The notes under the pieces: model-generated
What the model was told of the DNA's origin: nothing
Seen by the model: only the letters and a program-made list of their open reading frames with translations
The model's database searches: none
Assembly: GCA_024645305.1 (NCBI GenBank)
Contig: JAHEFU010000090.1
Coordinates: 1-10,875, forward strand
Direction of reading: 5' to 3'
DNA from: Planctomycetales bacterium
GTDB taxonomy: Bacteria > 4484-113 > JAFGCY01
DNA length: 10,875 nt
Made by a program: the position numbers and the translations under genes
Shown here: one piece after another, positions 1-5,897 of the stretch
How the letters are laid out: each line of letters opens with the position of its first letter
How positions within the stretch are numbered: position 1 is the stretch's first letter

Positions 1-1328
1 GCCGCAACATGCTGCCGGCCCTGTTCACGGTGCTGCATGCCAGGAACCGCACGCCCTGGGTGGCCATCACGATCACCGGAGCGCTGACCGCGACCTTCTG
101 CGTGCTGTTCGACGTGAAGACCGTGGGCAGTGCAGCCAGCGTGATGTTCCTGCTGGTGTATGCCCTTGCCAACATGTCCCTCCTGTCCCTGCGGCGGCGC
201 AGCGATTACAAGCCCCTGTTCAGGGTGAAACTCTACCCGCTATGGCCCCTGCTCGGTGTGCTGACATCCGTCGGACTGGTAATCGGCCAGTTTGCCATGC
301 CCCATACGGGCCTGATCGACGTGGTGATGACCCTGGGCTGGATCCTGCTCGGGCTGGGGGCTTTCTTCTTCTACTTCCGGCACAGGATGGATCCCTCAGA
401 GGTCAGGGTTGCCATCCCGGACATCGACGCCCGGGCCATGGTGGGTCTGGAACCGCGCTACCGCATCATGGTGCCCTGCCATAACCCGCGCAATGTGCCT
501 TCCCTGATCCGGCTGGCCGCGCAGCTGGCGAAGCCCTACGGTGACAACGCAGAGGTTGTGGGCGTGACCGTGGCCGAGGTGCCCGTGCAGCTGGAAGTGC
601 ATCAGGGGATGGAAATCATCGCGGAGTACGAGGCCCTGCTGCTGCGGGCTGAGGACGTGGCCCGCGAGGCCGGCGTGCGCTTCCGGGCTGAGCTGCGCCT
701 GGCGCACAACACGGCCCAGGCCATCACGCAGCTGGCCCGGCTGGAGCGCGTGGACCTGCTGGTACTGGGCTGGAAGGGCTATGAAACGCGCACAGAGGCG
801 ATCTTCGGCAGCCTGATTGATGACATTATCGAGAATGCACCCTGCGACCTGTTGCTGGCGAAGATCACGCATGACTTCCATCCGCCCTTCAACCGCGTGC
901 TGCTGACAACCGCAGGCCAGGAGAACGACATGATGGCGGCCCGCCTGACGGCGGAACTGATCACTGAGGATGCGGATGTGACGATCTCCACCGTCACCAA
1001 ACCCGGGGCACACGATGACAACATCCGTCGTGCCGAGAGCCGCATTGCCATGACCCGGGAGGTGTTTGCCGAAAGCACTTCGCCTGGTGTGCAGGTCAGC
1101 GAGAAGGTACTCGTCGGCAAGGACATCCCGGAATCGATCATTGACGAAGCCTGGGACTCACGCAGCGAGGTGATCATGGTCGGGGCCAAGGACGAAGGCT
1201 ACTTCCGCCACGTCTTCGTGGGCTACGTCCCGGAACGGCTGGCCCTGCTGAGCGATCATCCGGTGATGCTCTACAAGCGGCACAGCGGCCCGCGGACGGT
1301 GCTCAGCCGCCTGCTGGGCCAGCGCTGA
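1..1328 (+). CDS. APC-type amino acid permease with two C-terminal universal-stress (USP) domains, 5' partial
   Basis: The reading frame is open to the left edge, so the start lies outside the window. Residues are numbered from the Met codon at 9-11. Residues 1-20 resemble the conserved APC-superfamily loop (PALF..LH.R..TPWVAI). Four hydrophobic spans follow (about 16-34, 40-58, 76-96, 101-122), probably the last membrane helices of an amino acid/polyamine transporter. The cytoplasmic tail holds two USP-like modules, about 150-285 and 292-425. The first keeps the nucleotide-binding pattern G-2x-G-9x-G-S (G254, G257, G267, S268). In the second this pattern is degraded (GAKDEG and on). The family moves amino acids across the inner membrane by secondary transport, and tethered USP domains are thought to sense nucleotide or stress state. 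Substrate cannot be read from this fragment. The stop lies 5 bp from the stop of a convergent small gene. Confidence 0.9.
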   Translation, partial: RNMLPALFTVLHARNRTPWVAITITGALTATFCVLFDVKTVGSAASVMFLLVYALANMSLLSLRRRSDYKPLFRVKLYPLWPLLGVLTSVGLVIGQFAMPHTGLIDVVMTLGWILLGLGAFFFYFRHRMDPSEVRVAIPDIDARAMVGLEPRYRIMVPCHNPRNVPSLIRLAAQLAKPYGDNAEVVGVTVAEVPVQLEVHQGMEIIAEYEALLLRAEDVAREAGVRFRAELRLAHNTAQAITQLARLERVDLLVLGWKGYETRTEAIFGSLIDDIIENAPCDLLLAKITHDFHPPFNRVLLTTAGQENDMMAARLTAELITEDADVTISTVTKPGAHDDNIRRAESRIAMTREVFAESTSPGVQVSEKVLVGKDIPESIIDEAWDSRSEVIMVGAKDEGYFRHVFVGYVPERLALLSDHPVMLYKRHSGPRTVLSRLLGQR

Positions 1329-1333
1329 GCGAC

Positions 1334-1567
1334 TCAGAAGCTGACATCGCAGATCCACTGCAGCACCGGACCGGTCATTGACAGCAGGATCAGCCCGAGG
1401 GCGAAGCCAGCCAGGCAGATAGCCGCAGTATTCTCCCGCAGCTCCTGGCCCGGTCCCTGTTCCCAGATCATGCGGCGCTCCGTCAGGGTCAGCCCCTGAT
1501 ACAAAAGCCTCCCTGCCACTGCCTCGATGAGACTCTCCGTATTCCACCTGCTGTTCCTGCCTGGCAT
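1334..1567 (-). CDS. 77-aa hypothetical single-span membrane protein
   Basis: I do not recognise a family. The ATG at 1567 is preceded by an AGGTGG Shine-Dalgarno-like run about 6 nt upstream, which is why I chose it over the longer frame reaching 1660. The N-terminal ~45 residues are polar and amphipathic (ESLIEAVAGRLLYQGLTLTERR). They are followed by one hydrophobic span (about 47-66) and a short tail ending DVSF, a topology resembling a tail-anchored protein. A second start at Met33 also has a nearby GGAG and would leave mainly the span. It converges on the permease-USP gene and lies beyond the terminator of the binding-protein gene, so it needs its own promoter, which I could not identify. 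The frame is short but has protein-like composition and a plausible ribosome site; a chance ORF is possible. Confidence 0.5.
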   Translation of the reverse strand: MPGRNSRWNTESLIEAVAGRLLYQGLTLTERRMIWEQGPGQELRENTAAICLAGFALGLILLSMTGPVLQWICDVSF

Positions 1568-1675
1568 CTGATTCCACCTGAATCGGCCCTGATGTACAGA
1601 AGATACCGGGCCAGGCGGGATGCCAACAGGGTCACCACTACGGCAAAGCAGTGGAGACACTTGCTGTGGGCAGGC

Positions 1676-1705
1676 AAAAAAAACCGGCGGGACCAGCCCG
1701 CCGGT
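1676..1705 (-). terminator. Intrinsic terminator of the binding-lipoprotein gene
   Basis: A perfect 9-bp stem (accggcggg 1683-1691 with cccgccggt 1697-1705) encloses a 5-nt loop. On the minus strand it is followed directly by eight T residues (1683-1676). It begins about 30 nt after the stop codon of the lipoprotein gene. The plus strand has no T-run after the stem, so it acts in one direction. Confidence 0.93.
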
Positions 1706-1733
1706 GTTGTCATTCTGTTCAACTGATCAAGCG

Positions 1734-3095
1734 TTAGCCACAGGGATTATCACCGCAGGGATTGTCACCGCAGGGGTTATCACCGCAGGGGTTGTCACCG
1801 CAGGGATTGTCACCGCAGGGATTGCCGGCGTCAGCCATTTCCGCGTTCGGATCGTAGGTGTAGACCCACTTGAAGCTGCCGTCGCCCGTGATTTCCAGCA
1901 CCACGAGTTTCTTGGTGGCATTGTGCTTGTCATTGATGGTGACCGTACCGGCCGCACCCTTGAAGTTCTTCAGATTGGCCATCGCCACAATGAAGGCTTC
2001 CTTGTCAATCGCCCCGGCATCCTCATAGGCCTGCTTGACGGCGAACACCGCGTCATAGGCCAGGATCGCCATCGCATCCGGGGTCTTGCCGCCGTTGCGG
2101 GCCTTGTACTTGCTGATGAATTCCTGCACCGCCGGATCCGTATCGTCGGAGGCGTAGTGGTTCGTGAAGTAGCTGCCGGTGATGCTGTCCTGCGCGATGT
2201 CAAACAGGTCCGGGCTGTCAAATCCGTCGCCGCCGAGCAGGGGCTGGTCCAGCCCGACCTCGCGGGCCTGGTTGGCAATCAGGGCCACCTGATTATAGTA
2301 ACCGGGGACGATCAGCACGTCGAAGTCATTGTTCTTGAAGCGGTTCAGCTTGGAACGGAAGTCCGTCTCCGCGCTGGCCAGGTAACTGTCCTCGGCCACG
2401 ATCTCCAGGCCGACCCTCGGTGCGGCCTCGAGCACGGTCTTGTAGATCCCGACTGAGTAGTCATTGTCCGCATCGTAGAGGATCGCGGCGCGGGTGGCCT
2501 TGATCGGACCTTCCGGGTCAGCGGCGAACTTGGCGATACCCTCTCCCTGGAAGTCGTCCGTGAAGCAGGTGCGGAAGATCCACTTGCGCACACTGCCGTC
2601 CTCATTGAGGGTCAGGGTCGTCTTGGTGCTGGCCGGGGTGACCATCGGAACCTTCGCGTCCTCCGCCACCTTGGCGATCGCCAGCGAGTTGGAGCTGGCC
2701 ACCGCACCGATGATGATGTCCACCTTGTCCTGGCTGACGTGCTTGGCGGCGACCTTGGCCGCTTCATCCGTCTTGGAGGCGTTGTCATCCCAGATGGCTT
2801 CGATCTGCCGTCCGAGGATGCCGCCCTGGGCGTTGATTTCGTCAACCGCCATCAGGGCACCCTTGTGACTGGATGTTCCGAAGGAGGCGACCAGGCCGGT
2901 CTCCTCGAAGTTGAAGCCGATCTTCACCGGGCCCGTGCCGTCATCAGTGCTTTCACTGCCCTCGCCCGAGGTGCTGCCGGTTGTGCCGGATGTGCTTCCG
3001 GTCGTATCTGAACCGCTGTCCTCAGCGGGATTGCAGCCTGCCAGCAACAGCAGCAGCAGGCCGATCATTAGTTGGATTCCTGTACCTGAACGCAT
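1734..3095 (-). CDS. Branched-chain amino acid-type ABC substrate-binding lipoprotein with a Cys-rich CGDNP repeat tail
   Basis: 453 residues from the ATG at 3095, chosen because AGGAG lies 8 nt upstream; an in-frame GTG at 3104 is too close to that site. The N-terminus is a lipoprotein signal with lipobox LAGC (lipidated Cys21), then a Ser/Thr/Gly linker to about residue 55. The rest matches the LivJ-type periplasmic-binding fold (Peripla_BP_6): VKIGF, GxxxAVDEINAQGGILGR, a ligand-type segment GAVASSNSLAIAKVAEDAKVP then MVTPAS, an ILYD..DYSVG segment, and YDAVFAVKQA. Such proteins bind branched-chain amino acids, amides or related small ligands and deliver them to an inner-membrane ABC importer. 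No permease or ATPase gene is in view, so it is an orphan here and its ligand is unknown. The C-terminus is unusual: after the fold ends (KWVYTYDP) come about 30 residues of repeated Asn-Pro-Cys-Gly-Asp with six cysteines. Confidence 0.92.
   Translation of the reverse strand: MRSGTGIQLMIGLLLLLLAGCNPAEDSGSDTTGSTSGTTGSTSGEGSESTDDGTGPVKIGFNFEETGLVASFGTSSHKGALMAVDEINAQGGILGRQIEAIWDDNASKTDEAAKVAAKHVSQDKVDIIIGAVASSNSLAIAKVAEDAKVPMVTPASTKTTLTLNEDGSVRKWIFRTCFTDDFQGEGIAKFAADPEGPIKATRAAILYDADNDYSVGIYKTVLEAAPRVGLEIVAEDSYLASAETDFRSKLNRFKNNDFDVLIVPGYYNQVALIANQAREVGLDQPLLGGDGFDSPDLFDIAQDSITGSYFTNHYASDDTDPAVQEFISKYKARNGGKTPDAMAILAYDAVFAVKQAYEDAGAIDKEAFIVAMANLKNFKGAAGTVTINDKHNATKKLVVLEITGDGSFKWVYTYDPNAEMADAGNPCGDNPCGDNPCGDNPCGDNPCGDNPCG
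1737..1826 (-). repeat. Six-unit 15-bp tandem repeat encoding the CGDNP tail
   Basis: Six 15-bp units lie in frame at the 3' end of the binding-lipoprotein gene, right up to its stop. Each encodes Asn-Pro-Cys-Gly-Asp in circular permutation. Between units the Asn codon changes AAT/AAC, Asp GAT/GAC, Cys TGC/TGT and Gly GGT/GGC. All inner differences are synonymous; only the outermost residues differ, where the array joins its flanks. Confidence 0.92.
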
Positions 3096-3116
3096 TAACC
3101 TCACTCCTCTTCATGC

Positions 3117-3148
3117 TCCGTGTCAATAAAGAAAAAACCCGACACGGA
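3117..3148. promoter_or_regulatory. Inverted repeat between the lipoprotein gene and tRNA-Leu
   Basis: tccgtgtc (3117-3124) and gacacgga (3141-3148) form a perfect 8-bp inverted repeat around a 16-nt A-rich centre. It lies about 22 bp upstream of the lipoprotein start codon, a reasonable place for an operator or a leader hairpin. A second short inverted repeat (tagaat/attcta, 3157-3172) follows. No matching regulator is identifiable, and I could not fix a promoter for either divergent gene. Confidence 0.4.
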
Positions 3149-3211
3149 ACGTGGGGTAGAATGGCTATTCTAGCACTCCACCGCCTCAGGCGGGATGTAG
3201 TGGCTGGGCGG

Positions 3212-3297
3212 GCCGAAGTGGCGGAATGGCAGACGCAGCAGACTCAAAATCTGCCGGGGGTAACCTCGTGGGGGTTCGAGTCCCCCCTTCGGCACCA
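3212..3297 (+). tRNA. tRNA-Leu (anticodon CAA)
   Basis: 86 nt including an encoded CCA. The acceptor stem pairs gccgaag (3212-3218) with cttcggc (3287-3293), followed by discriminator A and CCA. The anticodon stem gcaga/tctgc (3238-3242, 3250-3254) frames loop ctcaaaa with anticodon CAA at 3245-3247, which decodes UUG. The long variable arm and the ttcgagt T-loop on a G5/C5 stem are typical of a class II leucine tRNA. It stands alone and has no second copy of its 3' end in the window that would suggest an integrated element. Confidence 0.97.
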
Positions 3298-3369
3298 GAA
3301 TCATCTTTCGGCAGTGCTTCCACGATGCTTTGCGTGATTCTTCGCTGATCTGTATGGCAGGATAGATAG

Positions 3370-3789
3370 ATGCTGGATCAACCCCGAATCAGCGCTGTCC
3401 TGGAGACTATCCTCTACGTTGACGATGTGGAATCGGCGCGCGCGTTCTACGAAGGGATCCTCGGGCTGCAGCCACATGGTATGGCGAGTGAGCTGGGCGT
3501 CGGCTACCGGCTGGATTCCCAGATGCTCTTGCTGTTCAACCCTGAGCTGAGCAGCCGCCCCGGTCGGATTGTCCCGAGCCATAGCGCCCGCGGCGCGGGG
3601 CATCTGGCCTTCAAGGCGAGCCCCGCGGAAACCGAGCAGTGGAAGCAGCACCTGGAAAGCCAGGGAGTGGCCATTGAGCAGGACCACAAATGGGAGAATG
3701 GCGCGCGTTCCATTTATTTCCGCGATCCCGCGGGAAACTCCCTGGAGTTCACCAGCCCCGCTCTGTGGGGAATGCCATGTCAGACATAA
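3370..3789 (+). CDS. VOC/glyoxalase-fold protein
   Basis: 139 residues, the usual length for a single-chain vicinal-oxygen-chelate protein with two beta-alpha-beta-beta-beta modules. Module 1 begins LETILYVDDVESARAFYEGILGL, and module 2 contains GAGHLAFK and DPAGNSLEF. Expected metal-ligand positions carry E12 (usually His), H78 and E126, so a divalent metal site looks possible. The family includes glyoxalase I, extradiol dioxygenases, fosfomycin/bleomycin resistance proteins and many uncharacterised lyases; the substrate here cannot be assigned. The ATG at 3370 has an AGGA about 7 nt upstream. It follows tRNA-Leu by 72 bp and precedes the HAD phosphatase by 76 bp on the same strand, but the two need not be cotranscribed. 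Confidence 0.87.
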   Translation: MLDQPRISAVLETILYVDDVESARAFYEGILGLQPHGMASELGVGYRLDSQMLLLFNPELSSRPGRIVPSHSARGAGHLAFKASPAETEQWKQHLESQGVAIEQDHKWENGARSIYFRDPAGNSLEFTSPALWGMPCQT

Positions 3790-3865
3790 GTAAATGGAGA
3801 ATCCCAGCGACTCCTGCAGGTTGCAGTCTGCCGGCGCGCACTGGAAATCCCGCTAAACTGATTGC

Positions 3866-4720
3866 ATGAATCCCAAGCCCCGCCTGCTGCTGCTGGATGC
3901 CGACGGCGTGCTGTGGCGCGGGCGGACTCCCCTGCCCTACAGCGCTGAATTCGTCGGCCGGGCCCAGGCGGCCGGTATCCGCTGTGTGCTCGTCAGCAAC
4001 AATTCCACCAAGGACCGTGCAACTGAGGCCGCGCTCTGCAGCAGGATGGGGATATCCCTGACAGCCGGGGACATTTTCAGCTCCAACTACATCGCCGGCC
4101 CCTGGCTGGCCCGCGAACGACCGGGGAAGAGTGTGCTGGTCTTCGGCTCGGAGCTGCTGCAACGCAGCGTCAGCCAGCATGTCGAGCGCTGCTGGCATGC
4201 CCCGCAATGGCTGGCTGGGCAGGGGCTCAGCGAATTCCGGGCAGATGCGGAGCTGTATGTGCTGCTTGCAAGGCTGCGCCCGGATATCGTCCTGAGCGGG
4301 ATGGATGTGGCCACGGACTACCTCAGGCATGCCCTGGCCTGCATCGCCATCCAGCAGGGGGCGGAACTGATCGGCACGAATGACGACATGTCCTTCCCGG
4401 TGGAGGGCGGCTGGCAGCTGCCGGGCAGCGGATCCCAGCTGGCAATGCTGGCGGCCGTCTGCCGGGTGGAGCCCTTGGTACTTGGCAAGCCGGGTCTGGC
4501 AATCCTCGAGCAGATCGAGCTGGAGACGGATGTTGAGCGCAGCGCAATGCTGATGATCGGGGATCGGCCACAGACGGATATCGCGATGGCAGTCAACGCC
4601 GGCATACCCTCCATGCTGGTACTGACCGGCGTTACGGACCGGGCCACGGCAGAGTCCCTTTCCCTGCCGGCGACCATCGTCGCTGATCTCGCGGAGGCCG
4701 CGGCCATCCTCGGGATCTGA
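3866..4720 (+). CDS. HAD-superfamily subclass IIA phosphatase (NagD-like)
   Basis: 284 residues, near the normal length for NagD/4-nitrophenylphosphatase-type enzymes. All HAD motifs are present: motif I LDADGVLW (nucleophile D11, acid-base D13), motif II VSNNS (S44), motif III Lys in LGKPG (K208), and motif IV IGDRPQTDI (D233, D238). The C2 cap lies between motifs II and III, with the family signature GTNDD...P...PGSGS. These cytoplasmic enzymes dephosphorylate small phosphate esters such as nucleotides or sugar phosphates, or phosphoglycolate; the substrate is set by the cap and cannot be called. There is no Shine-Dalgarno sequence. Instead a TAAACT box (3854-3859) ends 6 nt before the ATG, which would fit a leaderless transcript, although no -35 match is visible. 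Confidence 0.92.
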   Translation: MNPKPRLLLLDADGVLWRGRTPLPYSAEFVGRAQAAGIRCVLVSNNSTKDRATEAALCSRMGISLTAGDIFSSNYIAGPWLARERPGKSVLVFGSELLQRSVSQHVERCWHAPQWLAGQGLSEFRADAELYVLLARLRPDIVLSGMDVATDYLRHALACIAIQQGAELIGTNDDMSFPVEGGWQLPGSGSQLAMLAAVCRVEPLVLGKPGLAILEQIELETDVERSAMLMIGDRPQTDIAMAVNAGIPSMLVLTGVTDRATAESLSLPATIVADLAEAAAILGI

Positions 4721-4723
4721 TAC

Positions 4724-4776
4724 CGCACGCAGCGGTGCGCCCACGCAGGGCGGTTCAGCGGTTATGCAGGACCGCT
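4724..4776. other. Convergent 3' junction with two small inverted repeats
   Basis: Between the HAD phosphatase and the two-span membrane protein lie cgcac/gtgcg (4724-4728, 4735-4739) and agcggt/accgct (4757-4762, 4771-4776), the latter overlapping the membrane-protein stop codon. Neither has a T-run on either strand, so they are only weak candidates for transcription end or attenuation sites. Confidence 0.3.
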
Positions 4777-4975
4777 ATCTGGCGTGCCGACCGGAGCGAA
4801 GAGAGGGGCTGAGCAGGACAAAAAGTCCGCCCAGCCCCACGAGGAAGAGGAAGGCATTTATAGATAGCTTGTTTGGTGCGGATCCCGAGGAGGCATACTC
4901 ACCCATCGCCAGACAGATGTAGGCTGCGAATGAACCACCCAAGTACCGCAGGAATTTCCTGACGTCGCTGAACAT
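4775..4975 (-). CDS. 66-aa two-span small membrane protein downstream of an XRE regulator
   Basis: Not recognised as a named family. Two hydrophobic spans are visible (about 11-28 and 40-57), separated by a short loop (EYASSGSAPNK) and followed by a basic tail (RSGRHAR), so the C-terminus is probably cytoplasmic. The ATG at 4975 has AGGGAG about 5 nt upstream. The gene starts 36 bp after the XRE stop codon on the same strand and is very probably cotranscribed with it. Small membrane proteins paired with YozG/YgzD-like XRE regulators are a recurring arrangement in bacteria, but their role is mostly unknown. Confidence 0.68.
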   Translation of the reverse strand: MFSDVRKFLRYLGGSFAAYICLAMGEYASSGSAPNKLSINAFLFLVGLGGLFVLLSPSLRSGRHAR

Positions 4976-5011
4976 CTCAACTCCCTAGCTCGAAAGCAAC
5001 GCCCCGGATTC

Positions 5012-5239
5012 CTATACCGTTTTCCTATCACCGTCATTCCCGTCTTCCAACCTGAACAGCTCATCCACACTGAGCCCGAAGATGTCCGCCATCTTCATCG
5101 CCAGCGTCACCGAAGGTTCAGCCTTGCCTCGCTCGATCGCATGGATCGTCTGGCGGCTGACCCCGATGGCCCTTGCGAGCTGTTCCTGGGTCCAATCCAG
5201 TCGCGCACGATGCATCCGGATGAAATTTATCAACTTCAT
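5012..5239 (-). CDS. XRE/Cro-type helix-turn-helix transcriptional regulator
   Basis: 75 residues, essentially one HTH_3 domain. The recognition region TQEQLARAIGVSRQTIHAIERG (about 17-38) and the following PSVTLAMKMADIFGLSVDELF are highly typical of short stand-alone regulators of the YozG/YgzD type. The acidic tail (LEDGNDGD) is short, with no effector or toxin domain. I chose the ATG at 5239 because MKLINFIRMHR is the usual start of such proteins; an in-frame GTG at 5251 is possible, and neither has a clear Shine-Dalgarno. The gene is the first of a two-gene operon with the small membrane protein. A good promoter and repeated operator-like motifs upstream suggest it controls itself. Confidence 0.9.
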   Translation of the reverse strand: MKLINFIRMHRARLDWTQEQLARAIGVSRQTIHAIERGKAEPSVTLAMKMADIFGLSVDELFRLEDGNDGDRKTV

Positions 5240-5252
5240 TAGATTCAGCACC

Positions 5253-5276
5253 GGAAGTAAGGTTTCCTTTACTTCC
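5253..5276. promoter_or_regulatory. Inverted-repeat operator candidate before the XRE gene
   Basis: ggaagtaa (5253-5260) and ttacttcc (5269-5276) are a perfect 8-bp inverted repeat with an 8-nt centre. It lies between the predicted transcription start (about 5289) and the XRE start codon, where bound repressor would block transcription. It includes one copy of the GTAAAGGAAACC-like element found twice more upstream. Confidence 0.55.
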
Positions 5277-5295
5277 TGTACTGTGCGCTGGTCAC

Positions 5296-5324
5296 AATAT
5301 ATATGGTCTTTTCCTTTATGTCAA
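5296..5324 (-). promoter_or_regulatory. Sigma-70 promoter of the XRE/membrane-protein operon
   Basis: On the minus strand TTGACA (5324-5319, perfect -35) is followed after exactly 17 nt by TATATT (5301-5296, five of six matches to the -10). The predicted start is near 5289, about 50 nt before the XRE ATG. A copy of the TAAAGGAAA element lies directly after the -35 hexamer. Confidence 0.78.
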
Positions 5325-5360
5325 GCTTTTTAGCATTTTGTATGGTTTTCTTTACGTCAA
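5311..5360 (-). repeat. Two further copies of the (A/G)TAAAG(A/G)AAA element
   Basis: On the minus strand TTGACATAAAGGAAAAG (5324-5308) and TTGACGTAAAGAAAACC (5360-5344) share a core with GTAAAGGAAACC at 5272-5261. The three TAAAG cores lie 47 and 36 bp apart and cluster only around the XRE promoter. Confidence 0.55.
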
Positions 5361-5584
5361 TTGGAACATGAAGCCGACTGAGACCAGTCTGGATGGGAGG
5401 GGAACGGGTAAACGCGATTTGTGGAATGAGGGATGCGGGTGGCGGGAATCCGGCTCGCATTCGCTCGATGGTAGCCTGGCTGCGTGAACGATTTTTTCAA
5501 CGTGGAGGCGTGGAGGAAGACGGAGAATATAAAAATCAGATGGCAGACGATAGAGGGAGGACATCTCAATACAAGGACCGGAGC

Positions 5585-5598
5585 GGCCCGGCCGGGCC
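5585..5598. repeat. 14-bp perfect palindrome
   Basis: ggcccggccgggcc reads the same on both strands. It could be a protein-binding site or a strong hairpin in an RNA. It has no T-run on either side, so it is not an intrinsic terminator. Confidence 0.6.
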
Positions 5599-5836
5599 AA
5601 AGCGCGAGCAGGTGCTTTTCGTGCAAGGCCGGCGGGTGGCAGCAGGCACACATAAAGTCTCAATGCTGGACAGCTGGGAATTCCTGCACGTTGACTTGTT
5701 GATGGGCTAACAGACCAGTCGCGGGGGGGCCGCGCCGGTTCTTCTTTGGGAGAGTGGGGCACGGGGGTGCGGGGAGACCAGGAGCAATTCGGACAGTTTT
5801 CGAGGCTCGATGCGGAGGAAGGGTGTGAATTGTCAG

Positions 5837-5872
5837 ACTTCTTCCACTAGGCACCAACTACTTCTTCCACTA
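5837..5872. repeat. 13-bp direct repeat with 23-bp period
   Basis: acttcttccacta occurs at 5837-5849 and again at 5860-5872, just downstream of the HD-GYP stop codon. The two copies are separated by 10 bp. No function is evident. Confidence 0.7.
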
Positions 5873-5897
5873 TTGCAGGACTTGCGTCCAGCCTCAG

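Larger units (their letters stand above)
5361..5897. other. About 540-bp gap with no convincing gene
   Basis: Both strands have open frames here, but they lack Shine-Dalgarno sites, begin at GTG or in odd compositions, and overlap each other without any family resemblance. The stretch holds a perfect 14-bp palindrome (5585-5598), a run of seven G (within 5719-5727) and a 13-bp direct repeat acttcttccacta (5837-5849, 5860-5872). It lies upstream of the XRE promoter and downstream of the HD-GYP gene. A small RNA or a decayed gene is possible, but I see no positive proof of either. Confidence 0.45.

Noticed and set aside
396..1013. 205-codon antisense frame inside the permease-USP gene
   Set aside because: Its composition is rich in His, Gln and Gly and shows no family resemblance; the USP motif on the plus strand explains the region.
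1737..1826. CRISPR-like appearance of short regular repeats
   Set aside because: The units are 15 bp, directly adjacent without spacers, and in frame with a coding sequence.
1620..2456. 278-codon plus-strand frame starting with a Thr-Ala-Gly-Ile-Val repeat
   Set aside because: The repeat is the CGDNP-encoding array read on the wrong strand. The minus-strand frame encodes a complete binding-protein fold with a lipobox.
3121..3126. Perfect TTGACA on the minus strand upstream of the binding-lipoprotein gene, as a -35 box
   Set aside because: The position 17 bp downstream reads TGAGGT in the ribosome-site region and is no -10. The hexamer is part of an inverted repeat.
3212..3297. tRNA-Leu as the attachment site of an integrated element
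   Set aside because: No second copy of the tRNA 3' end, no integrase and no mobile genes are in the window.
3749..4744. 331-codon open frame antisense to the HAD phosphatase, longer than the phosphatase gene itself
   Set aside because: The plus-strand frame carries all HAD motifs in the right order. The antisense frame has no recognisable domain and is explained by high GC at third positions.
5352..5762. Overlapping 60-136-codon frames on both strands in the non-coding gap
   Set aside because: They have no Shine-Dalgarno sites, no hydrophobic or domain pattern, and low-complexity Pro/Arg/Ser composition on one strand. I keep the region as non-coding.
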